Shown in pieces: positions 59,593 through 64,000 of a stretch of 64,000 bases of DNA. The DNA is from JAPHTQ01 sp050299175 (GTDB taxonomy: Bacteria; Pseudomonadota; Gammaproteobacteria; Thiohalomonadales; Thiohalomonadaceae): positions 6,933-70,932 of the forward strand of contig JBNKVM010000005.1 of NCBI GenBank assembly GCA_050299175.1. The letters run 5' to 3'. Below the pieces are notes generated by a model. That model was not told the origin of the DNA. It worked only from the letters and a program-made list of their open reading frames with translations, and did no database searches. Made by a program: the position numbers and the translations under genes. Each line of letters opens with the position of its first letter. The first letter of the stretch is position 1.

Positions 59593-60774
59593 CTAATTCG
59601 CGGTCTCAACTCCCAATCCCCTCAGTACCGCTCTCAACAGTGCCTCACCTAATTTGACCGGTACGGCATTACCAATTTGTGCGCCACCAGCTATCAGGCC
59701 ACCCTCGAAAACAAAATCATCGGGAAAGGTCTGAAAGCGTGCTGCTTGTCGCAGGGTGATACCGTGGTGTTGAGCCGGATGCACGAAACGCCCCTTAGAT
59801 GGGTTGATGCAAGCTGTCGTCATGGTCGGACCTGGTTCTTTTGGATTGATCCGCCCATAGACATCTTTATGACCGTCATGCTCTTCGTGACACGGTAGCA
59901 CCCGACCTGATTGGTGACGGCTACCACCATTCGCGGGAGTTTCCATAAACGTTTTGATCAACTCGGGTGAGTGGTTCATATGGTGGTTGTTCGGATCGCC
60001 TTTTGGTGCTTTTTTGAAGACGCCATATTCCTTTGCGCTTGTCCACGGCAACAACTCAGGGTTGGCTATACGGGCCTTGTCGTTCCCATGAGTCTGTTTG
60101 GGGGGCCAGTGCGCCATATCGAATTCGGTACCTTTTCTTATACCCAGAATAAATACGCGTTTTCTCCGTTGTGGTATACCGAAATCCCTTGCATCAAGGA
60201 CAATTGGCTCAAGCACTGTATAGCCCGCTTTTTTGCCCTGTTTGTAGAACTCTTCCAGAAAATCGTTATGACGAGCCCACAGAAGTCCCGGTACGTTCTC
60301 CATAAGAAACACTTTAGGGGACAGATGCTTTACAAATTCGAAGTAGCGCAAGATTAATGCATTACGTGGATCGTTGACGCCTGCGTCTTTAATTCTGTGT
60401 GTCGAGAAACCTTGGCATGGCGGTCCACCCAAAACGATGTCGCAATTTGTCCGGGCAGGAAAATTCTCACGCTTCAGCGTTTCGGGTTTGAGCTCCAGGA
60501 TATTTTCAGAATAGAGCTTTGTAGTCGAGCTTTCGTTGATTAGGTTGCGTGAATACGTTTTACACGCATGTTTGTCGAGTTCAACCGCCGCTACCACATT
60601 TATCGAGACGTTTTTAGCGGCTACCGAGAAACCACCGGCACCTGCAAAGAGATCCACACAGGTTGGTTTGGTCGGCTCTATGTAATCGACCGAGGACTCT
60701 CTATAACCTCTTTCGGAGACCCCGACACCTATCTGCGTGGTTGTCGAATCCATGTCGAATGTATTTAGGACCAT
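59593..60774 (-). CDS. dcm: DNA (cytosine-5-)-methyltransferase
   Basis: The 393-residue enzyme has the ordered C5-methyltransferase motifs: DLFAGAGGFS (I), VVAAVELDKHA (II), GGPPCQGFSTHRI with the catalytic cysteine (IV), FLMENVPGL (VI), DFGIPQRRKRVFILG (VIII) and GNAVPVKLGEALL (X). The target-recognition region lies between VIII and IX (about residues 235-330); its recognition site cannot be read. ATG 60774 or 60753 are both possible; neither has a strong ribosome site. It is the first gene of an operon with the dual-GHKL protein, the receiver protein and vsr. No classical restriction endonuclease gene accompanies it. Confidence 0.95.
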   Translation of the reverse strand: MVLNTFDMDSTTTQIGVGVSERGYRESSVDYIEPTKPTCVDLFAGAGGFSVAAKNVSINVVAAVELDKHACKTYSRNLINESSTTKLYSENILELKPETLKRENFPARTNCDIVLGGPPCQGFSTHRIKDAGVNDPRNALILRYFEFVKHLSPKVFLMENVPGLLWARHNDFLEEFYKQGKKAGYTVLEPIVLDARDFGIPQRRKRVFILGIRKGTEFDMAHWPPKQTHGNDKARIANPELLPWTSAKEYGVFKKAPKGDPNNHHMNHSPELIKTFMETPANGGSRHQSGRVLPCHEEHDGHKDVYGRINPKEPGPTMTTACINPSKGRFVHPAQHHGITLRQAARFQTFPDDFVFEGGLIAGGAQIGNAVPVKLGEALLRAVLRGLGVETAN

Positions 60775-60879
60775 TATTTTTCATTAAAATTTAAGTAGAT
60801 AGAGAGGTGTGTTCGTTTTGGCCGCTCATCTAGGAAACTAAAATCATTAGATTATAGGATTCATATCTCCTTGTATATC

Positions 60880-61250
60880 TCAGTACTAGAACGAAGCGGT
60901 TTTGGGTCCCGTAGACGCAGCCGAGCATCGCAGTCATTTCAGGGGAAAGTGAGGGCCTGTTTGAGCGAGGCTTGCCGAGCGAGTTGCGCGAACGGCCTGA
61001 AATGGCGAGAAGCGCAGGGCACCGCGTAGCGGCAAGTCTTCGGGCGGCCTTCTCTTTGGTTACTTTCTCTTGGTCGCGCAAGAGAAAGTGACCTGCATGC
61101 GGGGCAGCCCCCGCTTTCAAATGCCCTTATTTGTCGCGGTAGCGACTCATTGGGATTCCGGCGGATGCCGGAATGACGGGCTTTTGTCGGATTACGCTGC
61201 GCTAATCCGACCTACATGGAATGACGGGGTGGTGAGTTTTGCGGGAACGA
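60880..61250. repeat. Dispersed-repeat block in a gene-free gap
   Basis: The 60775-61257 gap holds no believable gene. It contains a strong stem of 15 bp (61058-61072 with 61079-61093), the palindromes ATTCCGGCGGATGCCGGAAT (61155-61174) and CGGATTACGCTGCGCTAATCCG (61188-61209), and sequence with tetranucleotide bias unlike its neighbours. From memory, each of these units is widespread between genes of gammaproteobacteria. A minus-strand frame at 60830-61120 (RDQEKVTKEKAARRLAATRC) is the translation of such a repeat and not a real protein. Confidence 0.7.
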
Positions 61251-61257
61251 CGGGAGG

Positions 61258-61539
61258 TTACGACTTACTCTCCAACCCCGGAAAGTACCGATCAAAATCA
61301 ATATCCTCCTCCCCTGACATGACGGCAGAAAGCGCATCCAACGCCATACTGGCATTCCGCGCATCCTCCTCGCTCATCACTTCCCTGGCGGAGCCGAGGA
61401 AGTTGACCAGCCAGGTGCCCGGCGGCTGCGGTCCGCCGACCAGCATCAGGTTGACCGTGACCTCTTCACCATTCCGCCCGCGGCAGCGGGCGGTGAATTC
61501 GTCGGATTCGATAACCTGAACCGGTATGCCTATGCACAC
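61258..61539 (-). CDS. HypC/HupF-family chaperone of the second hydrogenase locus
   Basis: The 93-residue protein starts MCIGIPVQVIESDEF with the Cys2 of the HypC fold and has GTWLVNFLGSAREVM, closest in pattern to HupF at 37.2 kb but without its long tail. It probably stabilises the large subunit of the second enzyme. It overlaps the protease gene by 10 bases and is the last gene of the second operon. Confidence 0.92.
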   Translation of the reverse strand: MCIGIPVQVIESDEFTARCRGRNGEEVTVNLMLVGGPQPPGTWLVNFLGSAREVMSEEDARNASMALDALSAVMSGEEDIDFDRYFPGLESKS

Positions 61540-62069
61540 AGGGGTTCGCCCTCGCGGGTCTTGCTGTCCCAGAAGCAGGGCAGCGGTTGGTCGCGTGGGG
61601 TGAGGGTGACCCCGGCGGTGGCCAGTTCGTCGATGACCATTTGCAGCATCTCTTCGATTTTGGCCAGGGTGGCCTCGGAGAGGCCGAGGGTGTTGTTCAA
61701 CTCGTAGGGGACCATGCCGATGATGGTGACGTGTTTGGGCTGGTCGCCGCTCATTTGCAGCAGCCCCAGCAGGTCGGAGAGGCCGAGCTGGTGGTTGGAG
61801 ATTTTGGTGGTGAAGAAGGCGGGGACTTCATCGTCGGCCAGCCGCACCAGGGTTCCGGCGGGGGCGCCGGTGTTGACGCAGTCGGTGACGATGAGCCGCT
61901 CACGGCCGCGCATCGGCTGGTAGAGTTCGGTGCCGGTGGTGCCGCCGTCGATCACTTCCACCTCTTCGGGAATGTGATAGCGGCTCTCCAGCAGTTCGGC
62001 GACGCGGACGCCGACGCCCTCGTCCTGCATCAGGATGTTGCCCAGTCCGATAACCAGTATGGGTGCCAT
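61530..62069 (-). CDS. Hydrogenase maturation protease of the second locus (HyaD/HupD family)
   Basis: The 179-residue protease has VIGLGNILMQDEGVGVRVAELL (first Glu ligand), VTDCVNTGAPAGTLV (Asp) and KISNHQLGLSDLLGLLQM (His). It is shorter than HupD at 37.5 kb and clearly distinct, as expected for a protease dedicated to another large subunit. It likely removes the extension after DPCIACAIH in the neighbouring gene product. Confidence 0.94.
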   Translation of the reverse strand: MAPILVIGLGNILMQDEGVGVRVAELLESRYHIPEEVEVIDGGTTGTELYQPMRGRERLIVTDCVNTGAPAGTLVRLADDEVPAFFTTKISNHQLGLSDLLGLLQMSGDQPKHVTIIGMVPYELNNTLGLSEATLAKIEEMLQMVIDELATAGVTLTPRDQPLPCFWDSKTREGEPLCA

Positions 62070-62177
62070 GGTGGTGCCTCTTCTGAATGTTCTGTAAAGC
62101 CCTGTCTCGCGCTAAGACGCAAAAGGCGCCAGGGATAAGTTTGCTTTGCGTCCCTGGCGCCTTTGCGCGAGAAATAA

Positions 62178-62753
62178 TCAGGAGAAGGTCATGAACAGTC
62201 CGGCGCCTGCGGTGCCAAGGCCGAGCAGGCGACGACCGAAGCCACGGAACAGGCTGTAGCCGATGGCGATACCGCCGAGGTGCAGCAGGGCGGTGACCAT
62301 GGCGAAGCCGATGGCGTAGGTGAAGGTGGCGGTGCCTGCTGCCATCTCCAGCGCGTGGGCCTGACCGTGGAACAGGCCGAACAGGGCGACCAGCGCCATC
62401 CCCGGAACCAGCGGCATGCGGATGTTGAACGCCACCAGCAGGCCGAGGATCACCACGGAGGCGAGGATCAGCGGCTCCATCATCGGCAGGGCGATCCCGG
62501 CGAAGCCGAGTCCGGCTCCAGCCAGCATCATGCCGACAAAAGAAGCGGGCAGCAGCCACAGCGCTTTACCGCCCGCGTAAGCGGCCCAAAGGCCTACCGC
62601 AATCATCGCCAGCATGTGGTCCAGTCCGCTCAGCGGGTGGACCATGCCGTGCCACAATCCGCCGTCGGTGTAGTGGCCGGTGTGTGCCAGGGCCAGGCCC
62701 GGGCTAAGCAGCAGTGCCAGTACGGCGGCGGTTTTTTTGAATTGGTTCATCAT
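62178..62753 (-). CDS. HupE/UreJ-family nickel permease, second copy
   Basis: The 191-residue protein has a signal peptide (TAAVLALLLSPGLALAHTGHYTDGG) and six membrane segments, with HPLSGLDHMLAMIAVGLWAAYAGG and GLFHGQAHALEMAAG carrying the nickel histidines. It parallels the hupE copy at 39.3 kb in both sequence and position just after a large-subunit gene. GAGGAGGAGTAGAGAG precedes the ATG at 62753. Confidence 0.92.
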   Translation of the reverse strand: MMNQFKKTAAVLALLLSPGLALAHTGHYTDGGLWHGMVHPLSGLDHMLAMIAVGLWAAYAGGKALWLLPASFVGMMLAGAGLGFAGIALPMMEPLILASVVILGLLVAFNIRMPLVPGMALVALFGLFHGQAHALEMAAGTATFTYAIGFAMVTALLHLGGIAIGYSLFRGFGRRLLGLGTAGAGLFMTFS

Positions 62754-62770
62754 CTCTCTACTCCTCCTCA

Positions 62771-64000
62771 TTACAGCGCCTGGACCTTGACGATTTCCTG
62801 CTCTTCAGTGTCGACCATATGTATGGCACATGCAATGCAGGGGTCAAAGGAATGAACAGTGCGTAGCACTTCCAGCGGCTTTTCCGGATCGGCAACAGGG
62901 TTATCCATCAGCGACGCTTCGTAGGGTCCGATTTCGTCGTTCTGGTCACGCGGGCCGGAGTTCCAGGTGCTGGGAACGACTGCCTGGTAGTTTTTGATCT
63001 TGCCGTCTTCAATAACCACCCAGTGCGACAGGGTGCCGCGCGGCGCTTCGTGGAAACCGAAACCGCGGATCTCGCCCTTGGGGAAGACCGGTGGGTTGAA
63101 GGTGTCGGTGTCGCCGGTGCCGATGTTGTCGACCAGCTTCTGCCACTGCTGCTTGAGGGTATCGAGCATGACACCGCAACGGACCGCACGGGCGGCGTGA
63201 CGGCCGATGGTGGAGTGCAGTGCGGTGATCGGGATGTCCGGCTTGCCGGAGACGCCGCGCAGTACGCCCATCGCATCGTTGAGGTACTTGGTAGCCCCTT
63301 CGTGGCCGGAGGCGACCATGACGAAGACGTTGGCCAGCGGACCGACCTGGGCGCGTTTGCCGTAGAAGGTCGGCGCCTTGACCCAGGAGTATTTGCCCTC
63401 GTCCTGGAAGTCGGTGTAGTGCGGCTCGGTTTCTCCGTCGTAGGGGTGCAGCGCCGCTTCGCCTTCGTACCAGGAGTGCTTGGAGCTCTCCGCCACGCCG
63501 TCGCGGAAGTAGGCGTCGCCGTGGGTGTTGATCGGTTTGAAGGTGCTGAGGTCGCCGTTCTCGATGTAACCGCCGGGCAGGTCGAAGATGGTGCCTTTGC
63601 TGTCCTGCGGGCAGTCGGGTACGGAGAGGTAGTTGGTGATGCCCTTGCCGTAACCGGCCCAGTCGAGATAGAAGGCGCCGACCGCCGGGACGTCGGTCAT
63701 GTAGACCGATTTGACGAAGTGGTCCAGCTTGTCGATCCAGCCCTTGATCATCATCAGCCGCTCCATGTTGAGCACCGACTGGGCGTTCATGTTGATCGAG
63801 TTACTGATACCGCCCACCGCCAGGTTCTGGATGTGCGGCGATTTGCCGCCGAGGATGGCGACGATCTTGTTGGCGTAGTTCTGCACTTCCAGCGCCTGCA
63901 GGTAGTGCGCGACCGCCAGCAGGTTGACCTCCGGCGGCAGCTTCATTGCCGGATGGCCCCAGTAGCCGCTGGCGAAGGGGCCGAGCTGGCCGCTGCCGAC
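62771..64000 (-). CDS. [NiFe]-hydrogenase large subunit of a second enzyme (partial)
   Basis: The frame stays open to the window edge and covers the C-terminal 409 residues. It has GGKSPHIQNLAVGGISNSINM, RGTLSHWVVIEDGKIKNYQ and the NiFe motif DPCIACAIH followed by a 15-residue extension (MVDTEEQEIVKVQAL) for proteolytic trimming. The N-terminal RxCGxC lies beyond the window. It is only moderately similar to HupL at 40 kb, so it is another isoenzyme. The extension shows it is catalytic rather than a sensor. Its subgroup (for example the Isp-linked type of purple sulfur bacteria) cannot be fixed without the missing genes. Confidence 0.93.
   Translation of the reverse strand, partial: VGSGQLGPFASGYWGHPAMKLPPEVNLLAVAHYLQALEVQNYANKIVAILGGKSPHIQNLAVGGISNSINMNAQSVLNMERLMMIKGWIDKLDHFVKSVYMTDVPAVGAFYLDWAGYGKGITNYLSVPDCPQDSKGTIFDLPGGYIENGDLSTFKPINTHGDAYFRDGVAESSKHSWYEGEAALHPYDGETEPHYTDFQDEGKYSWVKAPTFYGKRAQVGPLANVFVMVASGHEGATKYLNDAMGVLRGVSGKPDIPITALHSTIGRHAARAVRCGVMLDTLKQQWQKLVDNIGTGDTDTFNPPVFPKGEIRGFGFHEAPRGTLSHWVVIEDGKIKNYQAVVPSTWNSGPRDQNDEIGPYEASLMDNPVADPEKPLEVLRTVHSFDPCIACAIHMVDTEEQEIVKVQAL

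Noticed and set aside
60830..61120. Minus-strand frame encoding RDQEKVTKEKAARRLAATRC
   Set aside because: It is the translation of a widespread non-coding repeat with strong stems. It has no ribosome site, and similar frames turn up wherever the repeat occurs.

Overview
The window comes from a hydrogen-using gammaproteobacterium. Housekeeping genes such as aroE, gorA, ubiD, can, xthA, tag, srkA and pldA look gammaproteobacterial. The hydrogenase complement suggests a chemolithotrophic, perhaps sulfur-oxidising, lineage; that placement is inference. No tRNA, rRNA, CRISPR array, IS transposase or integrase is visible.

1-22 kb is mostly ordinary chromosome. It holds shikimate dehydrogenase, an RRM protein, gamma- and beta-class carbonic anhydrases, glutathione reductase, a SulP transporter, a kinase of the SrkA type, exonuclease III, a short MscS channel, outer-membrane phospholipase A, UbiD, an Hpt / REC-EAL signalling pair and a PhoX-like lipoprotein. 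A group of small stress-type genes follows (Tag, DUF1835, two VOC proteins, EVE, GyrI-like, TfoX-N, YafY/WYL). A possible small RNA sits at 4.3 kb. A MITE-like element lies exactly between two convergent stop codons at 22.03-22.22 kb.

22.2-42.8 kb is a minus-strand [NiFe]-hydrogenase super-locus. Transcription first passes through hupS-hupL-hupE-hupC, a membrane-bound uptake enzyme with the six-cysteine proximal-cluster signature of oxygen-tolerant enzymes. After a terminator comes a second unit of about 16 kb: hupD-F-G-H-I, two HybE-family chaperones, hupK, hypA-B-C-D-E, then hoxA-hoxJ-hoxB-hoxC (sigma-54 activator, PAS histidine kinase and the two subunits of an H2 sensor), and hypF. Both units start with textbook sigma-54 promoters, so the likely logic is H2 -> HoxBC -> HoxJ -> HoxA -> sigma-54 -> both units, including the sensor genes themselves.

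42.9-54.3 kb is an accessory region. It has two near-identical SAM methyltransferase genes, each with a near-consensus promoter and the same leader of about 145 nt that can fold into conserved helices. It also has a PAS/HD-GYP protein, an iron alcohol dehydrogenase, several small proteins, a HigBA-like toxin-antitoxin pair whose toxin appears frameshifted, two paralogous small coiled proteins with three decayed copies of the same 3' module scattered around, a second MITE-like element and a REP-like palindrome.

54.4-60.8 kb is the most unusual locus: a compact operon of a Dcm-type cytosine-5 methyltransferase, a 991-residue protein with two GHKL ATPase modules (N-terminal MORC/MutL-like, C-terminal histidine-kinase-like with an apparent phosphoacceptor His), a 595-residue protein with an N-terminal receiver domain, and Vsr. 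It looks like a DNA-modification or defence system with a built-in phosphorelay.

60.8-64 kb begins with a dispersed-repeat block and then a second [NiFe]-hydrogenase locus (large subunit running off the window, hupE, maturation protease, HypC/HupF-type chaperone), a separate isoenzyme with its own maturation set.
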